DNA from: CAZFER01 sp964517495
Lineage (GTDB): Bacteria; Hinthialibacterota; Hinthialibacteria; Hinthialibacterales; Hinthialibacteraceae
Direction of reading: 5' to 3'
Length of the DNA stretch: 64,000 bases
Assembly: GCA_964517495.1 (NCBI GenBank)
Contig: CAZFER010000026.1
Span: 13,677 to 77,676 of the forward strand
The notes below the pieces were generated by a model. It saw only the letters and a program-made list of their open reading frames with translations. It did no database searches and was not told where the DNA came from. The position numbers and the translations under genes were made by a program. Shown here piece by piece: positions 25,358 through 34,372 of this stretch (the first letter of the stretch is position 1; each line of letters begins with the position of its first letter).

Positions 25358-26836
25358 ATGAAATTTCGTTGGTTTATTGTTGGTTTATGTTTCATTATTC
25401 CTTTTTGTTCTTTCGCTTCGTTTAGTTTTGCTCAACGCATCCCTTTTCAAGAACTTCCTCAAAAAATTAAAGACATTGTTGAAAGTGAAATTGAAGGTAC
25501 GGAATTTAGAATTAACCGTGTAACGAAACGAACACAAGATGGTCAAACCGTCTATGATATCGAAGGACGGGATCGTTACACCGTTGATATCGATATGCTT
25601 ATCGCTGAAGATGGAACCATTCTTGATCTTTATCAGGAAGGACAATTTCGGATACTTAATGATCGATTATGCGTCGAACGGTCTCCCTACCGGCTGCGTT
25701 CAATATATATTCCGGAAGCGGGGGATTTAAGCCAGGCACCCGGCGCCATGTATCAAGCCATAAGTGATATTTCCAAAGTCGGTTGTAACACATTGGTGTT
25801 TGATCTTTATGGCTTTAACGAGGATGGAAGCAAACTCTCTAATGAATGCTCCACATTTATCCGTGATATTGTCAGGCGGCTTGTTTACAGTGACGTGGAA
25901 GCCATGTGCCGCATACTGGGGCCTGATGCTCCAAAAGATGAAAAAGGACGCCTTAACGCAGTCAAATCCGCAGCCCGTGCTTTAAAGGATCATGTTCAGC
26001 TTCTTTGTTGGATCGATGGGCCGAATGCCAGGAAACTCGCCAAAGAATTCCAGAAACTAGCCCCAAAACTTGTAGTAGCTGCTCCTGGAGCCGATGTTAA
26101 TGTCATTAAAGAAAGCAAGGAGTATAATAAATCAAAACCAACCATTATCTTCGGGCATCCAGCTGATTCCAGCGCCGGTTATATTCTCAAAGGCCACCCC
26201 GAAGATTACCAATACCTGGATGAACAATATGCCCTGCCCTGCGAAAAAGAGCCTTGGGAACCTGACAATTCCGTACTATCCGATGAAGAACGAAAAGAGG
26301 GATTTATATCGCTCTTTGATGGAAAGACATTGAACGGCTGGATCATCCTTGGCGGCAATAAAGATGGTTTTGCTGTGAAAAATGGCAATATCGAATGGAT
26401 CGAACGAGGTGGAGGGGCGCTTCAAACATGCAAGCGTTATGATGATTTTATTCTCCGTATTGAATACAAAATTGCCAATAACGGAAATAGCGGCATCCAT
26501 GTCCGTGCGCCACGCAGTAACCGGGCATCCAAAATTGGGTTTGAACTTCAATTTTTAGGTGATCATGGCCGTCCCGCTTCAAAAAGTTCAACCGGCTCCA
26601 TCTACTCCGTTGTGGCGCCAACCATGAATCCCTCCAAACCAGCGGGTGAATGGAACGAGGTTGAATTAGTCTGCGATGGCCCCCATGTTCAGGTCACCAT
26701 GAATGGCCATAAAATTCAGGATATTAACTTTGATGACTATGAAGAATTGAAATACCGCCTGCGCGACGGTTTTCTCCGCCTGACCGATCATGGCCATTAT
26801 GTGGCTTATCGGAATATTCGTATCAAGGAATTATAA
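25358..26836 (+). CDS. Secreted DUF1080 protein with PepSY-like N-terminus and an unrecognised middle domain
   Basis: 492 residues in three parts after a signal peptide (VGLCFIIPFCSFASFSFA). Residues about 27-102 look like a PepSY-like unit, with QELPQKIKDIVESEIEGTEF, TVYDIEGRDRYTVDIDMLIA and then EDGTILDLYQEG. Residues about 110-305 form an alpha/beta-looking region (RSIYIPEAGDLSQAPGAMYQ; GCNTLVFDLYGF; LCWIDGPNARKLAKEF) for which I know no family. The C-terminal ~175 residues are DUF1080, with GFISLFDGKTLNGWI, ALQTCKRYDDFILRIEYK, NSGIHVRAP and the tail RLTDHGHYVAYRNIRIKEL. DUF1080 domains include the 3-keto-disaccharide hydrolases. It is single, followed by a palindromic repeat, and is the most unusual domain combination in the window. 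Confidence 0.88.
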   Translation: MKFRWFIVGLCFIIPFCSFASFSFAQRIPFQELPQKIKDIVESEIEGTEFRINRVTKRTQDGQTVYDIEGRDRYTVDIDMLIAEDGTILDLYQEGQFRILNDRLCVERSPYRLRSIYIPEAGDLSQAPGAMYQAISDISKVGCNTLVFDLYGFNEDGSKLSNECSTFIRDIVRRLVYSDVEAMCRILGPDAPKDEKGRLNAVKSAARALKDHVQLLCWIDGPNARKLAKEFQKLAPKLVVAAPGADVNVIKESKEYNKSKPTIIFGHPADSSAGYILKGHPEDYQYLDEQYALPCEKEPWEPDNSVLSDEERKEGFISLFDGKTLNGWIILGGNKDGFAVKNGNIEWIERGGGALQTCKRYDDFILRIEYKIANNGNSGIHVRAPRSNRASKIGFELQFLGDHGRPASKSSTGSIYSVVAPTMNPSKPAGEWNEVELVCDGPHVQVTMNGHKIQDINFDDYEELKYRLRDGFLRLTDHGHYVAYRNIRIKEL

Positions 26837-26844
26837 CTAAAAAC

Positions 26845-26910
26845 GTAGGATGGGTTGGGTTGTTTAACCCATCGAGTGATTGATGGGTCGAAAAACATGG
26901 CCCATCCTAC
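26845..26910. repeat. Palindromic intergenic repeat (REP-like)
   Basis: The outer arms GTAGGATGGG (26845-26854) and CCCATCCTAC (26901-26910) are perfectly complementary. Inside are two smaller stems, GGGTT/AACCC and CCCATC/GATGGG, giving a cruciform-like fold. 'GTAGGATGGGTT...' elements of this look are common in intergenic DNA of many bacteria. It lies between convergent genes and may act as a terminator. Confidence 0.75.
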
Positions 26911-26948
26911 ATCTTTTATATAAGGTATTTATCCCTAAATACAATGGG

Positions 26949-29237
26949 CTATTCATCCGTTTGCAACAAAATGGCGGTATCAATAAACTGGCCGCCCTCA
27001 TCCTGATGGCAATGGATGGCTATGGTGTTCTCACCTTCTTTTAGGACTGATTTCAATTTATCGGTTATATCAAACCCATCATAGCGATCATTCCATCGTC
27101 CGCGATTCCAGATTTGTTCACCGTTTATGTGGACTGTGGTTTCATTATCATAATGGATCACCAACAAGGCAGAGTTGAATGACGAACCATCGTATTCAAA
27201 CGTTCTTCTCAGCCATATATCACTGGTATTCCATTCTGTACCAGTCCACTTTCCCCATCCTTCTTTTTGGCCAAAACCACCTTGACCTTGTTTCCAGATT
27301 GAATCATCAAATCCAGGATCAATCCATCCTTCTTCAGGTCTTTTCATGGTATATTTCCAGATGTTTTGGGCCATTCCATCGGGCGTGCCACCTAATAAAA
27401 CCTTGTATGAGGCAGGTTTTTCTTCGACTTCAGTAGGTGGATTTTTTTCATAAGCCGCTTGTTGGGTTTGAATGGCATGAAATTTTTCCGCGGCGAATTT
27501 GGGGCTCCGGTCATAATAAAACACGCCATTTTGCTCTTGTTCGATATCTGTCAATTGGGTATAACAATATCCAAACAGATTGCGGTTATTCAATTGTGCT
27601 TCGATTAAACCTCTGAACCGTTCGAAGAACTCATCTTCGCTTTCGGGCATATTGCCATAACCCCAAGCGTCATTTCCTTTTCGTTCAAACCAGCCAATTC
27701 CCCCGAATTCGCTCACAAAAAATGGAACAATATGAGATTGCTCTCCACCATAACGGTCAGGCAACGATCCCAATCTAAAATAATTTTCCCAGCGTTCCTT
27801 GAATGTCTCTGGATTTTGATTGTAATCATGAGCGTCCATTACTTCCGGGTCAGGGATGCTGTGTGTCCAGCCGCTGGTATCGAGTATGGGCCGGGTAGAA
27901 TCCAATAGGCGAGTCATCCGAACGGTGGTATTCTGCAATTCCCCGGCTGATTCGGGCGTTTCATTAAATGGGCACCATCCTATGATTGAGGGATGATTCC
28001 GGTCACGTCGAACGATCTCCACCCAATGATCGATGATGGGGCGATTCACTTCAGGATTGCTGTAATTGGCGCCAAAACTGGCGAATTCTCCCCAAAGCAA
28101 ATAGCCCAGTTTATCCGCCCAATAGAAAAAACGGGGCTCGAATACTTTTTGATGAAGCCTTGCACCGTTAAAACCAACCGACTTGGCCAATTCAATATCC
28201 TTCTTCAAGGCTTCATCAGTGGGAGCGGTCCATATCCCATCAGGATAAAATCCTTGATCAAGCACGGTGCGTTGAAATACAGGTTTATCGTTGATTAAGA
28301 TCGCCCTGCCTTCAATGGTTACCTTACGCAATCCTGCATAACTATCGATTCGATCCATAACCTGGTTCCCATTTTTCAATTCCAGTTTCAAGTCATATAA
28401 AAAGGGATCATCAACGGACCAAAGGTGTTTATCATCCAGTTCAAGCGTCAAATAGGTATTTCGCCAATCCGCACTACTCACCGCATGTCCAACGATCTCC
28501 CCATCGGCTCTTGCAGTGGCATGAACCGAAAGGCCGTGGCTGGGGCCATCCACTGTGAATTGCATTAAGATGCGGGAATGATCAGGATCGGGCGTCATGC
28601 GGACATCTTTAATAAAGCTGGAGCCGACTCCTTCCAGCCAGACCGTTTGCCAAATCCCTGTGGTCCTCGTATAAAAAATTCCATAGCTTCTTTCACGGTT
28701 TGATTGCTTCCCCAATGGTTGAAGCCCACTTGGTGTATCATCAAAAGCATGAATCACTACTGTATTTTCACCTTTGCGATTCAACTCTTCAGTAATATCA
28801 AAAGCAAAATCGCAAAAACCACCTTCATGGCGTCCTACAAATACACCGTTGATCCAAACACGCGTCAACCAGTCACATGCACCAATATGGAGTCGAATCC
28901 GTTCCGATTGCCAATCCTGTGGAACTTGAAACGTTCTGCGATACCATACATTCTTTACAAAACCCTTCTGTTCCAAACCGGAGAGTTTACTCTCCCGGCA
29001 AAAGGGAACAATGATTTGATCGGGGTAGGACTCTTTTGTTAAGTAGGATTCATCTTCATTGTCGTCCGTCTCGGCAAAATCCCATTGGCCATTCAGATTC
29101 AACCACTCTGAGCGTTCCATCTGCGGTATGGGATGCTCAGGCCGTGGGATGGAATCAGCGAACAGATTTCCTAAACTCAAGCCGATTAAACCGGCGGTTA
29201 TACTTATGATGATCAAGTAGCGTTGTGTTTTAAACAT
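26949..29237 (-). CDS. Secreted glycoside hydrolase family 2 protein with extra C-terminal beta-sandwich
   Basis: GH2 enzymes are retaining glycosidases (beta-galactosidase, beta-glucuronidase, beta-mannosidase). 762 residues: a signal peptide (about 1-27), sugar-binding jelly-roll (about 40-205, GACDWLTRVWINGVFVGRHE), immunoglobulin-like domain (205-310) and TIM barrel (310-600). The acid/base is E425 in WCPFNETPES and the nucleophile is E509 in FFVSEFGG. Both are intact. The final ~130 residues resemble the jelly-roll again (TTVHINGEQIWNRGRWNDRY), an additional carbohydrate-binding module. The barrel has GFNGARLHQKVFEPRFFYWA, as in many environmental GH2 proteins of this size. Neighbours are a pseudopilin and LamG/BNR proteins. 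The sugar specificity is not predictable. Confidence 0.94.
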   Translation of the reverse strand: MFKTQRYLIIISITAGLIGLSLGNLFADSIPRPEHPIPQMERSEWLNLNGQWDFAETDDNEDESYLTKESYPDQIIVPFCRESKLSGLEQKGFVKNVWYRRTFQVPQDWQSERIRLHIGACDWLTRVWINGVFVGRHEGGFCDFAFDITEELNRKGENTVVIHAFDDTPSGLQPLGKQSNRERSYGIFYTRTTGIWQTVWLEGVGSSFIKDVRMTPDPDHSRILMQFTVDGPSHGLSVHATARADGEIVGHAVSSADWRNTYLTLELDDKHLWSVDDPFLYDLKLELKNGNQVMDRIDSYAGLRKVTIEGRAILINDKPVFQRTVLDQGFYPDGIWTAPTDEALKKDIELAKSVGFNGARLHQKVFEPRFFYWADKLGYLLWGEFASFGANYSNPEVNRPIIDHWVEIVRRDRNHPSIIGWCPFNETPESAGELQNTTVRMTRLLDSTRPILDTSGWTHSIPDPEVMDAHDYNQNPETFKERWENYFRLGSLPDRYGGEQSHIVPFFVSEFGGIGWFERKGNDAWGYGNMPESEDEFFERFRGLIEAQLNNRNLFGYCYTQLTDIEQEQNGVFYYDRSPKFAAEKFHAIQTQQAAYEKNPPTEVEEKPASYKVLLGGTPDGMAQNIWKYTMKRPEEGWIDPGFDDSIWKQGQGGFGQKEGWGKWTGTEWNTSDIWLRRTFEYDGSSFNSALLVIHYDNETTVHINGEQIWNRGRWNDRYDGFDITDKLKSVLKEGENTIAIHCHQDEGGQFIDTAILLQTDE

Positions 29238-29293
29238 GATTCATTTTCCTTTTATATATAAATCTTGTACATTATGTATTTAGAGAAAAAACC

Positions 29294-29318
29294 GGCTCCG
29301 CGGGAGCGCCGCCCTCCC
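29294..29318 (-). repeat. GC-rich intergenic repeat, copy 1
   Basis: 25 bases of GC-rich sequence in an AT-rich gap. They match the reverse complement of 63953-63977 at 21 positions, and their end matches 63855-63872. The pattern is GGGAG..-CGCCCTCCC. Its base composition differs sharply from its surroundings. Confidence 0.6.
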
Positions 29319-29353
29319 AGAGGGATTATTAAGAGTTTTTACATTTCCATAAA

Positions 29354-29932
29354 TCATGGTCCATAACGATTGATGTTGCCTTCGCTATAGAGGCCATTGC
29401 TCATATCGTAACTGATATATTGTCCTGCCAAGGGATGTCCGGATGGATAAACCAGGTTGGCAACCCATTTTGATGTAGGACCAAATCCTCTTAATTGCCA
29501 TTCATATTTGTTCGCTGGAAACGCCGTACATTGCCGCCAATACCCTGATGCCCCCCGTGAGCTGCTGCCACTCGCCCACATGCGGGTCCAATAATCATAA
29601 TTCCCCAAACGGTTATTACCATCCTTTGGTCCACTGGTCGTATCCAAGGGGTTGGGATTAAACGGATCCAGAGGGATGGATGACATATAAGAGATTGGTG
29701 TGGTTAAAGGAATATAACGTTCATGCATCAATCCACCTCGTAGTGGATAGATATTCTGATCCACCATATACATCCGAATCGCGGAATCGAGACTGCGTTG
29801 ATCACTCTGGGCACGGGCTACTTTAGCTCTTACCTGAGCGTTAAGAAAATTGGGAACCGCAATGGCGGCGAGAATCCCAATAATGGCAACCACAATGAGT
29901 AATTCAATGAGAGTAAAGGCTCTATTTTTCAT
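29354..29932 (-). CDS. Pseudopilin (prepilin-type N-terminus, SNG C-terminal motif)
   Basis: 192 residues. A good ribosome site (AGAGGA) precedes the ATG. The prepilin signal is AFTLIELLIVVAIIGILAAI, starting after a very short MKNR leader and with the conserved Glu at +5. AVPNFLNAQVRAKVARAQSD follows, the linker helix typical of type II secretion-like pseudopilins. Then comes a globular domain with several Pro, Gly and Trp (RLGNYDYWTRMWASGSSSRG). The end DMSNGLYSEGNINRYGP carries the S-N-G-[LV]-x-S-x-G motif shared with 34373-34939, 55797-56405 and 15488-16231. It lies between GH2 and the LamG/BNR gene. Probable role: minor pseudopilin of a type II secretion or type IV pilus-like machine encoded elsewhere. 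Confidence 0.9.
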   Translation of the reverse strand: MKNRAFTLIELLIVVAIIGILAAIAVPNFLNAQVRAKVARAQSDQRSLDSAIRMYMVDQNIYPLRGGLMHERYIPLTTPISYMSSIPLDPFNPNPLDTTSGPKDGNNRLGNYDYWTRMWASGSSSRGASGYWRQCTAFPANKYEWQLRGFGPTSKWVANLVYPSGHPLAGQYISYDMSNGLYSEGNINRYGP

Positions 29933-30027
29933 ACAAATCCTCTACATACATGATGTATGTTTAAATTTATGCATATTCATTATTTGGAATCAATTACAAG
30001 AGAGAGTATTTTGGGAGAAAGAAACCA

Positions 30028-30057
30028 AAGGGCGGTCCAATTCATTGGACCGCCCTT
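30028..30057. terminator. Perfect 14-bp inverted repeat after the LamG/BNR gene
   Basis: AAGGGCGGTCCAAT (30028-30041) and ATTGGACCGCCCTT (30044-30057) are fully complementary, 10 nt past the stop of the LamG/BNR gene. The following minus-strand sequence is moderately T-rich (TGGTTTCTTTC). It probably ends that transcript before the pseudopilin gene. Confidence 0.75.
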
Positions 30058-30066
30058 ATCATACGA

Positions 30067-32175
30067 TTACCGGTCAATTCGATTTTGCACTTTCGTTTTG
30101 GAAAGAAGAATGGGTTTAGTGGTTTCAGTTTTTATTTCACGGGGCAGCATCCAAACTTTCGAACCATCCTTATTGCAGAAATAAAGGGACGATTCAGAAG
30201 GTTCAAGCGCGTTACCATCCGCCCAAAAGGCATAAAATTCTGGATTGGCATTTAATACCCGGCGCACATAGGTGTGGTTCAATTCACTTTCACTGGTCAG
30301 CTGGCGGCTCATTCGCCATGTATTGCCTTGATCTTCGCTAACCCAGATTGCCACTTCACCACCTGTGCAATATTCTTGTGGACCATTTTCCGTGGGAGCG
30401 ATAATACGCCAAGTGCCATCCTCTTCGATATAGAGCGAACCCATATCGTAGTTATGATCCGATTCCGTCACTTTTTTTAACTGCCACTCACTTCCCGACC
30501 AATGGGCGATGCTCCAAATACGTGGTCCGTTTTCAGGACCTGATTCATAACCTTTGCTCAGCACCACCAGGATGACTGGGTTATCATCATGATCATAGGT
30601 GATGTCCTTCAGGTAAACCAAATCTCCATCGTTTTGGTAATTGTGTACCAGAGCATCATTCTGGTGTGAACGTAAGGGTAATTCCAGCTCATCCCCCTCG
30701 ACATTCGTCCAGGTTTGGCCAAAATCACGGGTTTCCAAATAATAAAGGTTGGTGCGTGAATTAACCCCAGTTCCCGCTGGATGCCAATTCAATGCGGTGC
30801 CGCGCTTCTTGCCGGATTGAGAGCTGATTTGATAATGGCCGTCGAATCCAGCGATTTTTTTATCCGGTGTCCATTCATACCCATCCGGGCTGACACTGAC
30901 ATAGCATTCCCTGCCAGCGGTATATTTAGTGAAGAGAAACACGAAACCGAATCCCTCAACATAGCGTGGTTGTGGGTAAGTGAATTCCCGCTTCATGACC
31001 AATTCAAACTCATCGATGGAATAAGGTTCGGAACTCTTCCAGATGAAGCCATCCGATCCCCCATGCGCACTGGCAAAAACCCACAGATGGCCATCCTGAT
31101 CAATGCTTAAGGTAGGATTGTGATGGGCATCCCCGGTTCCCTTCTCCATGACGATGGCAGGTTTGGGAACAGTGCCTGTTTTATGATCATAATAAGAAAT
31201 CATGATCAACAAGGGTTGAGATTCATTCACGCCTTTTGTTCCCCCATAGACAAAGAACGTACGATCCACTTCAGGAGCATATTGGGCATGGTGGCGGTGT
31301 TTGGCACAGTACGTACCCAGGCCACCGCTGTATTTATAACGGTATTTATCATCGGAACGCTGGTTGCTGTACCAAATGCCATGATAACCATCAGTACGGG
31401 GTGTACCAATCACCACAGGTTTTTCCTCGATTTCAATCCATTCACCCGTATGGCCATTGCCGGTCAAATCATTTACAGTTTCACCTTCTACGGATCGCTT
31501 TGCCCAATAGGCAATTAAACCATCCTCTTTGAGTTGATCAATATTTTCATCTTGTGGTTGAGTGGCTAACAGTGCTCGTAATTCCGAGCTGGATAATTCA
31601 CGATTCCAGACACGAATATTTTCCATTTCGCCATCAAAGGGACGTTCCAGGGTCCCTAAGAGGGTTTCTTTCAACGCACCGATCAATAATGATTCGTCAC
31701 TTTGAATGGGCCGGTAATTGGATGAAGAGGAAAGAGTGTATTGGTTAACCAGTTGCCCATTATAATAAAGTTTCTTTTCACCTTGACGGTTGAAAGTTCC
31801 CACACAATGGAACCATTGGCCTGCCGGAGGCAACGAAGCATGAGCATGGGAATAACCGGATTGATCCTGAACGAGCATGCGTATTTCACCGGAATAAGCA
31901 TAAAAGGTAAAGTCCGCACTAGGCTCACCACGATTGAGGAAAATTTGATTTCCGGACAAATCATCAAATTTTATCCAAGCCTCTAATGTCAATTCCTGAA
32001 GATTAAAAGCGTCACCATTTTCAACATGTATATATTGAGTTTGACCATCAAATTCGATCCCGGACTCAGGTGTCCAACTCACAAACCGGTCGTCCGGTTG
32101 AGAATAGGAAATCGAAACAAAGACAAAGGTGAGCAACGAAAATAAAATAGATTGTTTAGATGTTAAAATAGACAT
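30067..32175 (-). CDS. Secreted LamG plus BNR-repeat (BNR_4 type) protein
   Basis: I chose the ATG at 32175 because GAGGAG lies 3 nt upstream; the frame is open 7 codons further. The 702-residue product has a signal peptide and then a LamG/concanavalin-like domain (about 35-200; FDGQTQYIHVENGDAFNLQE). The linker QPQDENIDQLKEDGLIAYWA also occurs, in variant form, three times in the next gene. The larger part (about 245-690) is a BNR-type beta-propeller as in PF15892 family members, with DGYHGIWYSNQRS, GGTKGVNESQPLLIMISYYD and GDAHHNPTLSIDQDGHLWVF. Such propellers occur in sialidase-like and polysaccharide-acting enzymes and binding proteins. It lies in tandem with the LamG gene. A surface glycan-related role is inferred. 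Confidence 0.88.
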   Translation of the reverse strand: MSILTSKQSILFSLLTFVFVSISYSQPDDRFVSWTPESGIEFDGQTQYIHVENGDAFNLQELTLEAWIKFDDLSGNQIFLNRGEPSADFTFYAYSGEIRMLVQDQSGYSHAHASLPPAGQWFHCVGTFNRQGEKKLYYNGQLVNQYTLSSSSNYRPIQSDESLLIGALKETLLGTLERPFDGEMENIRVWNRELSSSELRALLATQPQDENIDQLKEDGLIAYWAKRSVEGETVNDLTGNGHTGEWIEIEEKPVVIGTPRTDGYHGIWYSNQRSDDKYRYKYSGGLGTYCAKHRHHAQYAPEVDRTFFVYGGTKGVNESQPLLIMISYYDHKTGTVPKPAIVMEKGTGDAHHNPTLSIDQDGHLWVFASAHGGSDGFIWKSSEPYSIDEFELVMKREFTYPQPRYVEGFGFVFLFTKYTAGRECYVSVSPDGYEWTPDKKIAGFDGHYQISSQSGKKRGTALNWHPAGTGVNSRTNLYYLETRDFGQTWTNVEGDELELPLRSHQNDALVHNYQNDGDLVYLKDITYDHDDNPVILVVLSKGYESGPENGPRIWSIAHWSGSEWQLKKVTESDHNYDMGSLYIEEDGTWRIIAPTENGPQEYCTGGEVAIWVSEDQGNTWRMSRQLTSESELNHTYVRRVLNANPEFYAFWADGNALEPSESSLYFCNKDGSKVWMLPREIKTETTKPILLSKTKVQNRIDR

Positions 32176-32198
32176 AATCTCCTCTTTTGTACACAAAC

Positions 32199-32225
32199 CG
32201 GCCCGTTGAGTAAGACAACGGGCCG
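32199..32225. terminator. Hairpin after the three-LamG gene
   Basis: CGGCCCGTTG (32199-32208) pairs with CAACGGGCCG (32216-32225), 10 bp, loop AGTAAGA. It lies 21 nt past the stop at 32246 on the minus strand. No strong T run follows, so termination may be partial, with read-through into the LamG/BNR gene. Confidence 0.65.
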
Positions 32226-32245
32226 TTCGATAAAGTCATTGGTGA

Positions 32246-34312
32246 TTAATACAAACTCCATTCGCTCACACGAACAGGACCAGCGGAACCAGAATATTCG
32301 GCATCATATCCGTTTCCACTATAATCAATCAGAGTTCCATCCTCAACAGCTCCTGAGGTGTAATAAATGAGGAGGCCATCTTGTACCATCTGATCAACAT
32401 TCTCCTCGGCGGGTGGTGTGGCGAGCAACTCACGAATTTCTTGTTCTTCCAAAGCCCGATTCCAAATTCGGACATTTTCCATGGCGCCCTGGAAAAAGCC
32501 CCCCTCCGGTGACAACGAACCAACATGTAAAGGAGCATCTCCCCAGGGAATAACGCCCAGCGCATCCTGATCAGAATCAACGAGGACTCCATTGTAGTAG
32601 AGATTTATAATACCTTTGTCAAAATCAAACGTACCACAAACATGAACCCATTGTTCTGCGGGAGGCATGGGAGCAGCTGCATCACCAAACTCTCCTATTC
32701 TCATGTGAATTCGGTTTCCAAAATGGGAATCCCCATCCAAACCGAAATATTCATCCGTACCACCGCGTCCAACAATTCCACGGGCACTCAGGGTACGATC
32801 ATGGAAGATGGGATCAAGATAAACCCACGCTTCAAGGGTAATAAAATCAATTTCAAATAATGCCGGATTATCAAACGAAGCGAAGGTTGAAGCACCATCA
32901 AACAAAAGACCCTCTTCAGGTTTGAAGGCCAGATGGGATTCGTCAACTTCAAATGCACCAAATACACCATCATTGCCATTACCAGTCAAGTCAATGAGTT
33001 GATCACCCTCGATAGAACGAGAGGCCCAGTAGGCAATCAAACCGTTTTTCTTCATCTCTTCTATATCTTCTTCTGCCGGTTTGGTTTCAAGCAAATCGAG
33101 AATTTCTTCCTCGCTCAGTTCCTTATTCCATATACGCATATTTTCCATCACCCCATCCAAATGACGGCTGCCGGGTTCGAGGGCACCGAGATAGAGTGGA
33201 TTATTACTATCAAGCGGTTGAGAAGGAACCGTTGTTTCCATCTGCAATATGCCGTTGTAATACAATCGCTTTGTTCCATCCTCCCCATGAGTTCCGACAA
33301 TATGAACCCATTCATTGGCGGGAGGAACAGGACCATTGGCATGGCTGTAACTGCTGACATCCTGAACAAGAAAACGAATGCGATCAAAGAGGTAAAAGGT
33401 AAAATCTTGGGGAGCACCACCGCGATTCATGAAAACCTGGTTTTCATGAGTTCGGTCAAATCTGACCCATGTTTCTAACGAGAAGGCATGAAGGTTAAAA
33501 GGTGTGCCATCTTCAATTTCAACATACGTGCTTTGGCCATCAAAGGAAATCCCTTCTTCTGGCATAAAGTTTAGATTGCTTTGATCGAGGGTAAACTTTT
33601 GATAGGTTGCATCATTATCCCCCGCTAAATCCTGTAACGTCTTTCCATCCAATGAACGTGAAGCCCAATAAGAGATAAGTCCATTGGCTTTCATTTCATC
33701 GAGATTTTCATTTTCAGGTTCGGTTGCTAGTAAATCTTCAAGCTCATCCGCCGACAAACCACGTTTCCATATACGAAGATTTTCTATCATACCATTCACA
33801 TGGCGTTCACCTGCTGACAATGCCCCGATTCGTAAGGGATCCTCTCCTTGACGCATGGTGGCAGCCCACTCCGTTTCTGCGACCAAGATGCCGTTGTAAT
33901 AAAGTCTGACAAACTCGCCATCATAAACCCCCGCCATATGCACCCACGTATTGGCTGGAGGAACATCACTAATGGCTGATTCGTGACCGACATCCACATC
34001 TTCAATCAGAAATCGTCCATTGCCGTTATCTGCATAGAACGTGAAATATTGACCAGCGGATCCACGTCCAGCGATCTGTTGACGTCCGGAGTTGTCACGA
34101 AGATTAAACCATGCTTCAACCGTCAACTGTTCAACATTGAAATCACTTGCATCCGTTACTTCATAATATTCAGTGATCCCATTCAGAGTAATACCTCTTT
34201 CCGGCTTCCAACTTAACAACGATTCATCCAACTGCGCCTGGCTGCTTACCGCAATTGTGCATATACACACACCCAGTAATGCTAACCAAATTCCAATTTT
34301 GGTCTTCAACAT
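32246..34312 (-). CDS. Secreted protein with three tandem LamG-type domains
   Basis: 688 residues: a signal peptide (about 1-27, ending SSQAQ) and then three concanavalin/LamG-like units of about 215 residues each. Each starts with a 'P.EGI.FDG.S.Y' motif: KPERGITLNG, MPEEGISFDGQSTYVEIEDG and KPEEGLLFDGASTFASFDNP. Each unit also has a 'WVH..G..D....LYYNG.L' core and a linker such as ENENLDEMKANGLISYWASR. The two first linkers are close copies. LamG units bind glycans or proteins at the cell surface; no catalytic domain is present. The start lies after a strong GAGGAAA-type ribosome site. The gene lies upstream of the LamG/BNR gene and downstream of a pseudopilin gene (60-nt gap) on the same strand. 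Confidence 0.9.
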   Translation of the reverse strand: MLKTKIGIWLALLGVCICTIAVSSQAQLDESLLSWKPERGITLNGITEYYEVTDASDFNVEQLTVEAWFNLRDNSGRQQIAGRGSAGQYFTFYADNGNGRFLIEDVDVGHESAISDVPPANTWVHMAGVYDGEFVRLYYNGILVAETEWAATMRQGEDPLRIGALSAGERHVNGMIENLRIWKRGLSADELEDLLATEPENENLDEMKANGLISYWASRSLDGKTLQDLAGDNDATYQKFTLDQSNLNFMPEEGISFDGQSTYVEIEDGTPFNLHAFSLETWVRFDRTHENQVFMNRGGAPQDFTFYLFDRIRFLVQDVSSYSHANGPVPPANEWVHIVGTHGEDGTKRLYYNGILQMETTVPSQPLDSNNPLYLGALEPGSRHLDGVMENMRIWNKELSEEEILDLLETKPAEEDIEEMKKNGLIAYWASRSIEGDQLIDLTGNGNDGVFGAFEVDESHLAFKPEEGLLFDGASTFASFDNPALFEIDFITLEAWVYLDPIFHDRTLSARGIVGRGGTDEYFGLDGDSHFGNRIHMRIGEFGDAAAPMPPAEQWVHVCGTFDFDKGIINLYYNGVLVDSDQDALGVIPWGDAPLHVGSLSPEGGFFQGAMENVRIWNRALEEQEIRELLATPPAEENVDQMVQDGLLIYYTSGAVEDGTLIDYSGNGYDAEYSGSAGPVRVSEWSLY

Positions 34313-34372
34313 TTTCCTCTCCTTTCAAGAATAAAGAATAGAATGGCTTGTAAATACTTGCTATTTGATAAT

